Shown here in pieces: positions 24,789 through 32,992 of a DNA stretch of 64,000 nucleotides. The notes beneath the pieces are model-generated. The model worked only from the letters and a program-made list of their open reading frames with translations. It was not told the DNA's origin and did no database searches. The stretch covers positions 62,001-126,000 of the forward strand of contig NZ_JNIX01000016.1 in the NCBI RefSeq assembly GCF_000701445.1. Direction: 5' to 3'. This DNA comes from Brevundimonas bacteroides DSM 4726 (GTDB taxonomy: Bacteria; Pseudomonadota; Alphaproteobacteria; Caulobacterales; Caulobacteraceae). Position numbers and translations under genes: made by a program. Position 1 is the first letter of the stretch. Every line of letters begins with the position of its first letter.

Positions 24789-26381
24789 TCAGAACAGGTC
24801 GCGCTGATCCAGAACCGACGCCTTCGGCCGCGCCGCCGGGCGAGGCCGGGCCGTCGCTTCGCCCTCGACCCGCGCCCCGCGCGAGCCGTCGGGGAAGACC
24901 AGGCTGACCGCCTGTCCCGGAGCCAGTTCGGCCGCCGAAGTGATCATCCGCCCCGCCCCATCGTCGATCCGGGCGAATCCCGGCTTCGGCCGCTTGGGAT
25001 CGAGCGTGGCCAAAGCCCGGCCCAATGCGGCCAGTCGCGTCTCGGCCCGCTCCAGCGAGAGAGGCAAGGGCCGATCCAGTCGCGCCGACAGGGCGTCGAG
25101 CCGCGCCAACCTCTGATCCAGTCGTCGCCGGATCGGTTCGTCGCTCAGCCGGGCGGAAACCCGTAGCAGACGCTGCTCATGCTTGGCGCGATTGGCCGCC
25201 AGAGCCCCCGCCAGCCGCGCCCCTTGACCATCCAGCCGTGCGGTCCTCTGCTCCACGACCCGATGGAGCAGCCCCGGCCCGAGGCGCGAGGCCACGCCCG
25301 CCAGCCGCCTGTGATGCGCTTCCGTGTTCCGGTGCAATCCCGCCAGCAGCCGACTCGCCGCATGATCCAGCCGTTGCTGCGGCACGGCGACCAGCTCCTC
25401 GGGCCGCGCCGGCAGGCCGCGCGCGACGGCCCTGAGCCGCACACGCCGATCCTCCAGCAGCCGAGCCCCCGCCCGATCCAGACGCCGCTCGAGATCGGTC
25501 ACGAAGGCCCGCAGCTCCGCGAGCACCGGCGTGGCTATCTCCGCCGCCGCCGTCGGGGTCGGCGCGCGCCGGTCCGAGACGAAGTCGATCAGCGTGGTGT
25601 CTGTCTCGTGCCCCACGGCGGAGAGGATCGGGATGGTCGCCGCCGCCACCGTCCGGGCCAGAGCCTCATCGTTGAAGGCCCACAGGTCCTCGACCGAGCC
25701 CCCGCCCCGCGCCACGATCAGCAGGTCGGGTCGCGGGACCAGCCCGCCCGGCGCCAGGGCGTCGAAGCCACGGATCGCCGCCGCCACCTGGCCGCTCGCA
25801 GCATCCCCCTGCACCACCACGGGCCAGACGATCACATGACACGGCCAACGCTCCGCCAGCCGATGCAGGATGTCCCGGATCACCGCCCCCGTCGGACTGG
25901 TGATCACGCCGATCGTGCGCGGATAGAGCGGGATCGGCCGCTTGCGCCCTGCCTCGAACAGCCCCTCGCCCGCCAGTCGCGCCTTGAGCCGCTCCAGCTG
26001 GGCCAACAGGGCCCCCGCCCCGGCCGCCTCCATCGACTCGATCACGATCTGATAGGACGACCGCGCTGGATATGAGGTGATCTTGCCGGTGACGATGACC
26101 TCCAGCCCTGTCTCGGGCTGTATGCCCAATCCCCTCACCGAGCCCTTCCAGACCACGCCGTCGATGCAGGCCTTGTCATCCTTCAGCGTCAGATAGACGT
26201 GCCCCGAGGCGTGGCGATTGACCTTGGACACCTCGCCGCGCAGCCGCACATGGCCGAACCTGTCCTCCAGCGTCCGTTTCAGCGCGAAGGAGAGCTCCGA
26301 AATCGACAGCGGCGGGTTGTTGTCGCGCGCGGGGGCGGCTTCGGCGTCGGCGGCACCCCCAAATACGTAGTCGTCGCTCAT
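24789..26381 (-). CDS. xseA: Exodeoxyribonuclease VII large subunit
   Basis: A 530-residue subunit of the single-strand-specific exonuclease VII. An N-terminal OB-fold ([25 protein letters not shown], to about residue 110) is followed by the catalytic domain with [42 protein letters not shown] long helical region rich in Arg and Leu then forms the coiled-coil arm. ATG 26381 gives the usual N-terminus; the longer frame to 26471 is over the promoter of the divergent small gene. The small subunit gene xseB is not in the window. It works in mismatch repair and recombination. Confidence 0.92.
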   Translation of the reverse strand: MSDDYVFGGAADAEAAPARDNNPPLSISELSFALKRTLEDRFGHVRLRGEVSKVNRHASGHVYLTLKDDKACIDGVVWKGSVRGLGIQPETGLEVIVTGKITSYPARSSYQIVIESMEAAGAGALLAQLERLKARLAGEGLFEAGRKRPIPLYPRTIGVITSPTGAVIRDILHRLAERWPCHVIVWPVVVQGDAASGQVAAAIRGFDALAPGGLVPRPDLLIVARGGGSVEDLWAFNDEALARTVAAATIPILSAVGHETDTTLIDFVSDRRAPTPTAAAEIATPVLAELRAFVTDLERRLDRAGARLLEDRRVRLRAVARGLPARPEELVAVPQQRLDHAASRLLAGLHRNTEAHHRRLAGVASRLGPGLLHRVVEQRTARLDGQGARLAGALAANRAKHEQRLLRVSARLSDEPIRRRLDQRLARLDALSARLDRPLPLSLERAETRLAALGRALATLDPKRPKPGFARIDDGAGRMITSAAELAPGQAVSLVFPDGSRGARVEGEATARPRPAARPKASVLDQRDLF

Positions 26382-26444
26382 CCGCCGGAGTCTAGACGGG
26401 ATGCGGGGGTGCGCAAACCACAGGCTTGCGCCAATATCTCGCCC

Positions 26445-26600
26445 ATGAGCCAGGACGAGATCCCGCCCCACGATCAGGACGACCCGCGCGAGCGTGAACT
26501 GCGTCGGCGCAGTGGAACGCCACCGCTCGGCATCTGGTTGATCCTTGGCCTCCTGATGATGCTGGCCTTCGGGGCCTACGTCGTCTTCTCGATGCTCTGA
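26445..26600 (+). CDS. Small single-pass membrane protein (hypothetical)
   Basis: A 51-residue protein with a polar, acidic N-terminal half and one membrane helix at about residues 28-49 ([21 protein letters not shown]). It starts at ATG 26445, divergent from xseA, and ends 50 nt before purD. The hydrophobic tail and conserved-looking charge pattern support a real gene. No family is recognised. Confidence 0.55.
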   Translation: MSQDEIPPHDQDDPRERELRRRSGTPPLGIWLILGLLMMLAFGAYVVFSML

Positions 26601-26650
26601 GCACGGCCTCGACCCTTGACCGGCCCGGCCCGCGCGGCCATTGCCCGGTC

Positions 26651-27943
26651 ATGGACATCCTCCTCGTCGGGTCGGGTGGGCGCGAGCACGCCCTGGCCTG
26701 GAAAATCCGCCAGTCGCCGCTGGTCGAGCGCCTCTACTGCGCTCCGGGCAATCCGGGGATCGCCAAGGTCGCCGAGTGCCTGCCCGGCTACAAGGCGAAC
26801 GACGGAGAAGGGCTGGCCCGGCTGGCGCGCGAACTGGGCGTCGGCCTGGTCGTCGTCGGCCCGGAGGTAGCTTTGGAAGCCGGTCTGGCGGATCGGCTGA
26901 ACGCCGCAGGCATCCCCTGCTTCGGTCCCACCCAGCGCGCGGCCCAGCTGGAGACCTCCAAGGCCTTTTCCAAGGCCTTCATGGCGCGCCACGAAATCCC
27001 CACGGCCCACTACGGCGTCTATGAGCGGATCAAGGACGCCCGCGCCGCGCTGAAAGTCTTCAAGCCCCCCTACGTCATCAAGGCCGACGGCTTGGCAGCG
27101 GGCAAGGGCGTGGCGATCAGCCCCGATCGCCGCGACGCCGAGGCCGAGATCGAGCGCATGCTGGGCGGCCGCTTCGGCGACGCCGGCGCCCGCGTCGTCA
27201 TCGAGGAGTTCATGGCCGGCGAAGAAGGTTCGCTCTTCGCCCTGTGCGACGGCAAGCAGGCGATGCTGTTCGGCGGGGCCCAGGATCACAAGCGCGCCTA
27301 CGACGGCGACATGGGCCCCAACACCGGCGGCATGGGGGCCTATTCGCCCGCGCCGGTGTTCGACGAGGATCTGGTGATGACGGCCAACCGTCGCATCGTC
27401 CAGCCGACGCTGAAGGCCATGGCGCTGGAGGGCATGCCCTATCGCGGCGTGCTCTACGCCGGCCTGATGGCCACCGAGGACGGCCCCAAGGTCGTGGAGT
27501 TCAACGCCCGCTTCGGCGACCCGGAATGCCAGGTGCTGATGATGCGGCTGGCGGTCGACATCGTGCCCTATCTGCTGGCATGCGCGCGCGGCGACGTCTC
27601 GCGCCTGCCCGAGCCCCAGTTCAAGGCCGAGACCGTCGCCTGCGTGGTCATGGCGGCCAAGGGCTATCCCGACAGCCCGCTGGAAGGCTCCATCATCCGG
27701 GGCGCCGACCAGGACTTCGGCCCGCACGTCCAGGTTTTCCATGCCGGCACGGCGCGCGACGAGGACGGCTATCTGATCGCGGCGGGCGGCCGTGTCCTGA
27801 ACATCTGCGCCGAGGGCGCCGACATCGCCGAGGCCCGAGATCGCGCCTATCGCGCCATCCGCAAGATCGACTGGCCCGGCGGCTTCAACCGCACCGACAT
27901 CGGCTGGCGCGCGATGGAGCGCCTGCCCGCCGACGACGACTAG
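26651..27943 (+). CDS. purD: Phosphoribosylamine-glycine ligase
   Basis: A 430-residue ATP-grasp enzyme that joins phosphoribosylamine and glycine in the second step of purine synthesis. The start MDILLVGSGGREHALAWKI is diagnostic. GADGLAAGKGVAI-type ATP binding is visible as KADGLAAGKGVAIS, and DHKRAYDGDMGPNTGGMGAYSPAP and EFNARFGDPECQ are the conserved catalytic segments. The length is normal. It stands alone here, with no other pur genes. Its TAG stop is shared, through the palindrome CTAG, with the stop of the convergent lipoprotein gene. Confidence 0.96.
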   Translation: MDILLVGSGGREHALAWKIRQSPLVERLYCAPGNPGIAKVAECLPGYKANDGEGLARLARELGVGLVVVGPEVALEAGLADRLNAAGIPCFGPTQRAAQLETSKAFSKAFMARHEIPTAHYGVYERIKDARAALKVFKPPYVIKADGLAAGKGVAISPDRRDAEAEIERMLGGRFGDAGARVVIEEFMAGEEGSLFALCDGKQAMLFGGAQDHKRAYDGDMGPNTGGMGAYSPAPVFDEDLVMTANRRIVQPTLKAMALEGMPYRGVLYAGLMATEDGPKVVEFNARFGDPECQVLMMRLAVDIVPYLLACARGDVSRLPEPQFKAETVACVVMAAKGYPDSPLEGSIIRGADQDFGPHVQVFHAGTARDEDGYLIAAGGRVLNICAEGADIAEARDRAYRAIRKIDWPGGFNRTDIGWRAMERLPADDD

Positions 27944-28935
27944 CGCCGCAACTGCGGCAGGACCTCCGGCGCGCCGCTGGGCAACGGACTGTCCGGATCG
28001 CGCAGCAGGGCCTCCACATCGCGGAACACGACCTCGGCCCGAAGGTCGCGGTTCAGCAGGTGCCACCCGTCCGCGTACCAAGCCGTCCTGAGGTTCGGCG
28101 GATCGCCCGCGCGCATCAGGGCGCGTCGCATCGGACCCTTCTCGATGATCTGGTCGTTAGCCCCATACAGCAGGGCGACAGGCCCCCTAACCTGCCCCAG
28201 CTTGACCGTGGCGGTCTCCATCAAGTCGACCAGACCGTAGAGCGCGTCGAACCGCGTTGCCCGGATGAAACGCGGGTCGTTCCCGTTGGCGATCAGCTCG
28301 ATCAGGTTGTCCGTCGCCCGGATGTCCCGCACCGCCCAGTCCGGCGGCTCCACCGCCCGGTCGCCCAGCAGCCGCGCCGTCACCCACAGGCTGGCGCGAT
28401 TGAACGGGCTCTGGCTCGACCACCCCCAGACGGCCGGCGCCAGCAGAATGGCCTGATCGGCGACAGGCGGCCGGTCCGAGGCGAAGGCCGAAATCGCCAC
28501 CGCTCCGCCCATGCTCTCTCCAACGACGGCGATGCGGGCCGTAGGATGGCGCGCGCGCACGAGGGCGACGACGGCGCGCAGGTCCTCGGCCATCAGGTCT
28601 TCGCCCGCCCAGAGGCCTCGACCGGGCGCCGCGCCGAAGCCCCTCTGATCGTAGGCGTAGGTGGCGATGCCGCGCTCCGCCCACCAAGGTCCCGCCAGCC
28701 GAAACCCCGCCGAGTGGTCGTTCATGCCGTGCAGGGCCACGACGACAGCCCACGGCTCTGCCTCCGGCCCCCAGAGGCGATAGGGCAGCCGCGCCCCGTC
28801 CTGAACGACGAAGGCGCGATCCTCGATCACTGGCCCAGAGAAACCGGGCGGCAGCGTCATCGGCGCCTGCACAAACGGCGCGGCGCAGGCGGACAGCGCT
28901 AGCGCCGCCAGAACCGAGATCACGCCCCGCCTCAC
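27940..28935 (-). CDS. Alpha/beta hydrolase lipoprotein (lysophospholipase-like)
   Basis: A 331-residue serine hydrolase with a lipoprotein signal: ISVLAALALSAC puts the lipidated Cys near residue 17. The nucleophile elbow GESMGG is in RIAVVGESMGGAVAISA. VVALHGMNDHSAGF and YDQRGFGAAPGRGLW match the monoacylglycerol lipase/lysophospholipase group (Hydrolase_4). GTG 28935 is preferred because AGGAG lies eight nt upstream and it forms a GTGA overlap with the uracil-DNA glycosylase stop. A longer frame to 28992 adds residues lying over that gene. It is probably anchored in the outer or inner membrane and acts on lipids; the substrate is unknown. Confidence 0.84.
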   Translation of the reverse strand: MRRGVISVLAALALSACAAPFVQAPMTLPPGFSGPVIEDRAFVVQDGARLPYRLWGPEAEPWAVVVALHGMNDHSAGFRLAGPWWAERGIATYAYDQRGFGAAPGRGLWAGEDLMAEDLRAVVALVRARHPTARIAVVGESMGGAVAISAFASDRPPVADQAILLAPAVWGWSSQSPFNRASLWVTARLLGDRAVEPPDWAVRDIRATDNLIELIANGNDPRFIRATRFDALYGLVDLMETATVKLGQVRGPVALLYGANDQIIEKGPMRRALMRAGDPPNLRTAWYADGWHLLNRDLRAEVVFRDVEALLRDPDSPLPSGAPEVLPQLRR

Positions 28936-29522
28936 GCCAGAAACTCCTGCACCCGTCCTTGTAGCCACGGCACGACCTCGGCCTCGAACCACGGGTTCCG
29001 CTTAAGCCAGGCGGTGTTCCGCCACGACGGGTGTGGCAGCGGCAGGATCGACGGCGCATACTCCCGCCAGGCCCGCACGGTCTCGGTCATGTTCGCCTTG
29101 GCCCGCTCGCCCAGCGCCCATGCCTGGCTGTATCCGCCGACCAGCAACGTCAGCTCCATCCTGGGCAGGGCCTCCAGCAGCCTGGGCCGCCACAGGGTCG
29201 CGCACCGGCGCGGCGGCGGATAATCCCCGCCCTGCGGCGCCGTGCCGGGATAGCAGAAGGCCTGCGCCGCCACGCCGATGCGCCGGTCGCCGTAGAAGGT
29301 CTCGGCGTCGATCCCCATCCAGTCGCGCAGCCGGTCTCCCGACGGATCGGTGAACGGCATGCCGCTCTCGTGCACCCGCCGTCCCGGCGCCTGGCCGCAG
29401 ATCAGCAGCCGCGTCTCCGGAAACACCCGAACCACCGGCCGGGGCTCGTGCGGCAGCTCGCCCAGACAAGCCCGGCAGGCCCGGATGTCGGCCAGGACCG
29501 CGTCGAGGTCAGTCGTCATCAT
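28932..29522 (-). CDS. Uracil-DNA glycosylase family protein
   Basis: A 196-residue protein of the family 4/5 uracil-DNA glycosylase superfamily, removing uracil from DNA in base excision repair. Motif 1 is ICGQAPGRRVHESG (about 41-54) and the C-terminal motif is PLPHPSWRN. Four Cys at 16, 19, 90 and 107 show the C-x2-C and C-x16-C spacing of the Fe-S cluster found in these enzymes. The first motif has Gln where family 4 usually has Glu, so activity is uncertain. It overlaps the DUF3253 gene by 14 nt and the lipoprotein gene by four nt, forming a compressed three-gene operon. Confidence 0.83.
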   Translation of the reverse strand: MMTTDLDAVLADIRACRACLGELPHEPRPVVRVFPETRLLICGQAPGRRVHESGMPFTDPSGDRLRDWMGIDAETFYGDRRIGVAAQAFCYPGTAPQGGDYPPPRRCATLWRPRLLEALPRMELTLLVGGYSQAWALGERAKANMTETVRAWREYAPSILPLPHPSWRNTAWLKRNPWFEAEVVPWLQGRVQEFLA

Positions 29523-29823
29523 CCTCGGACGCAGGCGGCCGGGCGGCGAGCGCGGCGGCGGTCTCCGCCTCGGTCGGCAGACGCAGCCGGGTGACGCCTC
29601 GGAAGTCGTTAGGATCGACCGGCTTCCCCTTCTTGGTGATTGTCAGCCTGCCCTGCCGCATCAGGCCCAGCGCCGTCGTCCTGACCTTAGGCAGCATGCG
29701 CCTCCACTGTTCGGGCTCCAGAACCTTGGCCACCTCGGCCGGTTCGACGGACTTGCCGCCGACGCCCTTGGGATCGGCCTTGGCCAGGGTCTCGAAAATC
29801 GCCGCTTCGATTGGATCGCTCAT
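29509..29823 (-). CDS. DUF3253-family protein
   Basis: A 104-residue protein that fits the DUF3253 family, a small winged-helix-like fold. The core is EAAIFETLAKADPKGVGGKSVEPAEVAK and LPKVRTTALGLMRQGRLTITKKGKPVDP, ending in a very acidic tail. ATG 29823 gives the family start; a longer frame extends over the divergent thioesterase gene and is rejected. Its end overlaps the uracil-DNA glycosylase start by 14 nt. Function is unknown, though a nucleic-acid role would fit the partner gene. Confidence 0.83.
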   Translation of the reverse strand: MSDPIEAAIFETLAKADPKGVGGKSVEPAEVAKVLEPEQWRRMLPKVRTTALGLMRQGRLTITKKGKPVDPNDFRGVTRLRLPTEAETAAALAARPPASEDDDD

Positions 29824-29871
29824 CGGGCCTATATGCTGCATCGCGGAATCGAAAAGAAGGCTGAAGGCGGA

Positions 29872-30306
29872 ATGGTTCAGAAGGTCACAGTCACGGAAGG
29901 CGAGTTCGCGGGCTGGCAGACCTATGACCTGCACGGGACCTTCGACCAGGTCGTCGGCCCCTTCTACTTCCGCCCCGATCCCGACGGCCGCATGCGCTGC
30001 GCCTTCCGCGCCGAGCCCAAGCACATGAACGCCGGCGACCGGATGCACGGCGGCTGCCTGATGACCTTCGCCGACATCGCCCTGTTCCAGACGGCCTATC
30101 AGGAGATGGAGGGCAAGAACGGCGTGACCGTGCAGCTGGATTCGACCCTGATCGACGGCGCCTATGTCGGCGAGCTGATCGAGGCGACCGGTGAGGTCGT
30201 CCGCGCCGGCGGTTCGCTGATCTTCGTGCGCGGCCAGATAACGACGGGCGGGCGAACGCTAATGACCTACTCCGGCATAATCCGGAAGTTCAGGCCGCGC
30301 GGCTAG
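29872..30306 (+). CDS. PaaI-family hotdog thioesterase
   Basis: A 144-residue hotdog-fold protein of the PaaI type, hydrolysing acyl-CoA thioesters. The active-site region is visible as MNAGDRMHGGCLMTFADIALF, in which G-x-x-H-G-G and a helix with Asp are characteristic, and the strand NGVTVQLDSTLIDGAYVG follows. ATG 29872 follows AAGGCGGA; an earlier ATG at 29833 would start 10 nt from the divergent DUF3253 gene and is less likely. It stops just before the convergent VapC gene. The acyl-CoA substrate is unknown. Confidence 0.85.
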   Translation: MVQKVTVTEGEFAGWQTYDLHGTFDQVVGPFYFRPDPDGRMRCAFRAEPKHMNAGDRMHGGCLMTFADIALFQTAYQEMEGKNGVTVQLDSTLIDGAYVGELIEATGEVVRAGGSLIFVRGQITTGGRTLMTYSGIIRKFRPRG

Positions 30307-30307
30307 G

Positions 30308-30682
30308 TCAAGTCAGGATCACCGGAGCACCATACTCGGCGAGCAGATGGTCGCCGGTGACGAGCGTCAGGTCCTCGATCATGGCCTGAGCCACGATCAC
30401 GCGGTCGAACGGATCTCTGTGGATCAACGGCAACATCTGAACCAACAGCGCGTGGTCGGCGAGCACCGGCACTGAGGTGCATGTCTCCATCAGAACAGAT
30501 CGCATTCGCTCGTTGAAAACCAATCGGCCCGACGAGGCTTTGGACGTCATTTCGAGAACGGACGCTGCGCTGACGTACAGCTGGTTGGATCGCTTTTCGA
30601 GCGCCTGCCTGACGGCAGCGTTCAGCCGGCGGGGATTGCTGAGCATCCACACGACCACGTTGGTGTCGAGCAGCAGGTTCAC
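30308..30682 (-). CDS. vapC: VapC-type PIN-domain toxin
   Basis: A 124-residue PIN-domain ribonuclease. The four acidic metal ligands are present: Asp6 (LLLDTN), Glu44 (SVLEMTS), Asp93 (DPFDRVIVAQA) and Asp111 (LVTGDHLL). It belongs to the group of type II toxins that cleave tRNA or rRNA. The start overlaps the antitoxin stop by four nt (ATGA), so the toxin is translated with its antitoxin. The end is one base from the thioesterase stop on the other strand. Confidence 0.9.
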   Translation of the reverse strand: MNLLLDTNVVVWMLSNPRRLNAAVRQALEKRSNQLYVSAASVLEMTSKASSGRLVFNERMRSVLMETCTSVPVLADHALLVQMLPLIHRDPFDRVIVAQAMIEDLTLVTGDHLLAEYGAPVILT

Positions 30683-30984
30683 TCAGGCGTGTACCGGCGC
30701 GATGGCTCGGCGACGTGCGTCTGAGCGTCAGGCTCCTCGCCGTACCATTTGCGATGCATCTCGGCGTCGAAAGCCGATTCCTCCCAGTCGTCAGAGAGGA
30801 TCATCTGCCCTTCGAACATTCCAAAGATCGACGCCCGATCGACGGCCGCGGTTTGGCTGATAGGGCTGAGTTCGACCAGCGGCTTGCCGGCCTTGGCGAT
30901 GATGACCCGCTCGCCCGCCAAGGCGCGTTCAATAAGCTTCGACAGCGTGGTCTTGGCTTCATGGATGTTGGCGGTGACGGCCAT
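30679..30984 (-). CDS. Phd/YefM-type antitoxin of the VapC module
   Basis: A 101-residue antitoxin. The N-terminal part VTANIHEAKTTLSKLIERALAGERVIIAKAGKPLVELSP is a typical Phd/YefM DNA-binding and dimerisation domain. The C-terminal half (FEGQMILSDDWEESAFDAE) is acidic and would wrap the toxin. It is the first gene of the operon and should repress its own promoter. An operator-like tandem repeat lies just upstream at 30990-31007. A pairing of a Phd-type antitoxin with a VapC-type PIN toxin is common. Confidence 0.9.
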   Translation of the reverse strand: MAVTANIHEAKTTLSKLIERALAGERVIIAKAGKPLVELSPISQTAAVDRASIFGMFEGQMILSDDWEESAFDAEMHRKWYGEEPDAQTHVAEPSRRYTPE

Positions 30985-30989
30985 GTCGG

Positions 30990-31007
30990 TAAGCTAACTT
31001 AGCTAAC
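30990..31007 (-). promoter_or_regulatory. Operator-like tandem 9-bp repeat before the antitoxin gene
   Basis: Two adjacent 9-mers, taagctaac (30990-30998) and ttagctaac (30999-31007), differ at one position. The second contains the perfect palindrome TTAGCTAA (30999-31006). The repeat begins six nt from the antitoxin start, is AT-rich in a GC-rich setting, and suits binding of the antitoxin-toxin complex for conditional repression. Confidence 0.6.
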
Positions 31008-31020
31008 CCCAAAATTCAAT

Positions 31021-31641
31021 CTACACCCCCGCCTTCGCCGCCGGTCTCGCCCGGCAGGCGTCCAGCCAGCGGTTGAGGTGCGTTAGCTCCTCCGGCGGCC
31101 GATATTTGACCAGCCGGGCGAAATCCAGCCCGACCGCGCCGACGATGTCGGCGATGGTGAAACGGTCCTCGGCGATCCACTCGTGGTCGGCCAGATGCCG
31201 GTCCAGTGTCCGCATGAAGCGCTCGGCCGCCACCCGATTATAGTCGGCGACCTGGGGCTGCTGATGCGCCTCGATGGCGGCCAGAGCCGGGTGAGTCAGG
31301 CGCACGTTCAGCATGATGGGGTTGGCCAGATAGAACTCGCAGCGCCGGGTCCACATCTCGATGATCGCCTGCTCGCGGGCGTCGACGCCGAACAGGTTGG
31401 GCTCGGGATACAGCGCCTCCAGATAGCGACCGATCGCCACCGATTCCGAGATGGTCGTGCCGTCGTCGAGCTCCAGCGCCGGAACGTGGGGCACCCCGAC
31501 CCTGGCGCGGTACTCCGGCGACTTGTGGTCGCCGACCATGATGTCGACCTGGACGATCTCGACGTCCTCGATGCCCTTCTCGGCCATGACCCAGCGCACG
31601 CGGCGCGGGTTGGGGGCGCGGTGGCTGCTGAACAGTCTCAT
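31021..31641 (-). CDS. Glutathione S-transferase family protein
   Basis: A 206-residue cytosolic glutathione transferase. The thioredoxin-like N-terminal half contains MRLFSSHRAPNPRRVRWVMAEKG with a Ser-rich first loop, followed by GVPHVPALELDDGTTISESVAIGRYLE, in which the cis-Pro and the E-S pair bind glutathione. The C-terminal half is all-helical (RFTIADIVGAVGLDFARL). ATG 31641 is used; the longer frame to 31692 runs over the nupC end. It precedes no obvious partner, and lies 16 nt after the nucleoside transporter stop. Confidence 0.88.
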   Translation of the reverse strand: MRLFSSHRAPNPRRVRWVMAEKGIEDVEIVQVDIMVGDHKSPEYRARVGVPHVPALELDDGTTISESVAIGRYLEALYPEPNLFGVDAREQAIIEMWTRRCEFYLANPIMLNVRLTHPALAAIEAHQQPQVADYNRVAAERFMRTLDRHLADHEWIAEDRFTIADIVGAVGLDFARLVKYRPPEELTHLNRWLDACRARPAAKAGV

Positions 31642-31657
31642 GCAGGCGGTCTCCGGT

Positions 31658-32929
31658 TCAGGCGAATATGGAGGCCGGCATGGCCCCCACAACCGCCGCC
31701 GTCATCAGGGTGGTCAGAAAGCCCGCGAACAGCGCCTTCCACACCATGCCCAGCACCTCCTCGCGTCGCTCGGGGATCAGGACCGACAGGCCCGTCACCG
31801 TGATGCCGACGGAACCGATGTTGGCGAAGCCGCACAGGGCATAGGTCAAGAGCATCCGCGTCCGCTCGCTCATGTCCTCGAGCGGCACCCGGCCTAGTTC
31901 GATGAAGGCGACGAACTCGGTCAGGGTCAGCTTGACGCCCAGCAGCCAGCCCGCCTTGCCGGCTTCGGCCCAGTCCACGCCGATCAGCCAGGCAATGGGC
32001 ATGAACAGCCAGCCCAGCAGGCGCTCGACCGTCACCGGCGCGTCGAACAACCAGAAACCCCCGATCATGATGTTCACCAGGGCCACGAAGGCCACGAAGA
32101 CGATCAGTACGGCCGATATGTTCAGCACCACCATCAGGCCGTCGGCGGTGCCCTTCACGATGGCGTCGATAGCGCTGTCGTACTTCAGCGCGGAGCCATA
32201 GTCGGCGACCTCGCCGCCCTCCCCCGGTTTCTCCGGAATAATGATCCGCGCCAGCAGGATGCCCGCCGGGGCCGAGACGATCGACGCCACCAGCACATGC
32301 CCCGCCGCGTTCGGCAGCACCGCCGACAGGATGGAGGCGTAAGCCACCATGGTCGAACCGGCGACGGTACCGAGGCCGACCACCATCATGAGGAAGATCT
32401 CGGACCGGGTCAGCTTGTCCAGATAGGCCCGGATGACGATGGGGCTCTCGATCATGCCGAGGAAGATGTTCGCCGCCACCGCCAGCGCCGAGGCCCCGCC
32501 CAGGCCCATAGTCCGCTGGAACAGGAAGCCGAAGCCGAGCGTGATCCACTTGAGAATACGCCAGTGCCAAAGCAGGGCCGACAGGGCCGAAATCACGAGG
32601 ATCAGCGGCAGCACGTTGAAGGCGAAGGTGAACAGCCCCGCCTCATTGGTCACCGCATAGGGCTGATCGCCGCCCGCCAGATAGCCGAACACGAACTGCG
32701 TCCCTCGGGCGGTGGCCTGCGCCAGACCATCGACGGCGCCTGTGATCGCCGAAAGCACGCCCTGCGACCCCGGGATGGCGAAAAGCGCCAGGATCAGCGC
32801 CGCCTGCACAGCGATCGCGCCGAGCGTCAGCCGCCACGGAAAGCGACGCTTGTTCTCCGACAAAAGCCAGCAGGCCGCGACAATGACGACGAGCCCGACA
32901 AGGCTCTGCAGGTTCAGTGCGCTGAACAT
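31658..32929 (-). CDS. Concentrative nucleoside transporter (CNT/NupC family)
   Basis: A 423-residue inner-membrane symporter for nucleosides, driven by protons or sodium, with a membrane segment at each end and about ten in all. The family segments are VFGYLAGG, FAFNVLPLILVISALSALLWHW, LGGASALAVAANIFLGMIESP (the E-S-P stretch lines the substrate site) and YALCGFANIGSVGITV. The length matches the CNT family. Substrate preference cannot be read. It lies upstream of the glutathione transferase on the same strand. Confidence 0.92.
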   Translation of the reverse strand: MFSALNLQSLVGLVVIVAACWLLSENKRRFPWRLTLGAIAVQAALILALFAIPGSQGVLSAITGAVDGLAQATARGTQFVFGYLAGGDQPYAVTNEAGLFTFAFNVLPLILVISALSALLWHWRILKWITLGFGFLFQRTMGLGGASALAVAANIFLGMIESPIVIRAYLDKLTRSEIFLMMVVGLGTVAGSTMVAYASILSAVLPNAAGHVLVASIVSAPAGILLARIIIPEKPGEGGEVADYGSALKYDSAIDAIVKGTADGLMVVLNISAVLIVFVAFVALVNIMIGGFWLFDAPVTVERLLGWLFMPIAWLIGVDWAEAGKAGWLLGVKLTLTEFVAFIELGRVPLEDMSERTRMLLTYALCGFANIGSVGITVTGLSVLIPERREEVLGMVWKALFAGFLTTLMTAAVVGAMPASIFA

Positions 32930-32941
32930 GATTTAGGACGA

Positions 32942-32979
32942 TCTCCCCGAACCGCCTTCCTGCACGGCGACCGGGGAGA
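32942..32979. terminator. Possible terminator hairpin between ilvE and nupC
   Basis: An 8-bp stem, TCTCCCCG at 32942-32949 and its complement CGGGGAGA at 32972-32979, encloses a 22-base loop between the ilvE stop and the transporter start. There is no T-tract on the minus strand, so this may be an attenuating or mRNA-stabilising hairpin rather than a true terminator. Confidence 0.3.
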
Positions 32980-32992
32980 CCGCAAGCGGACG

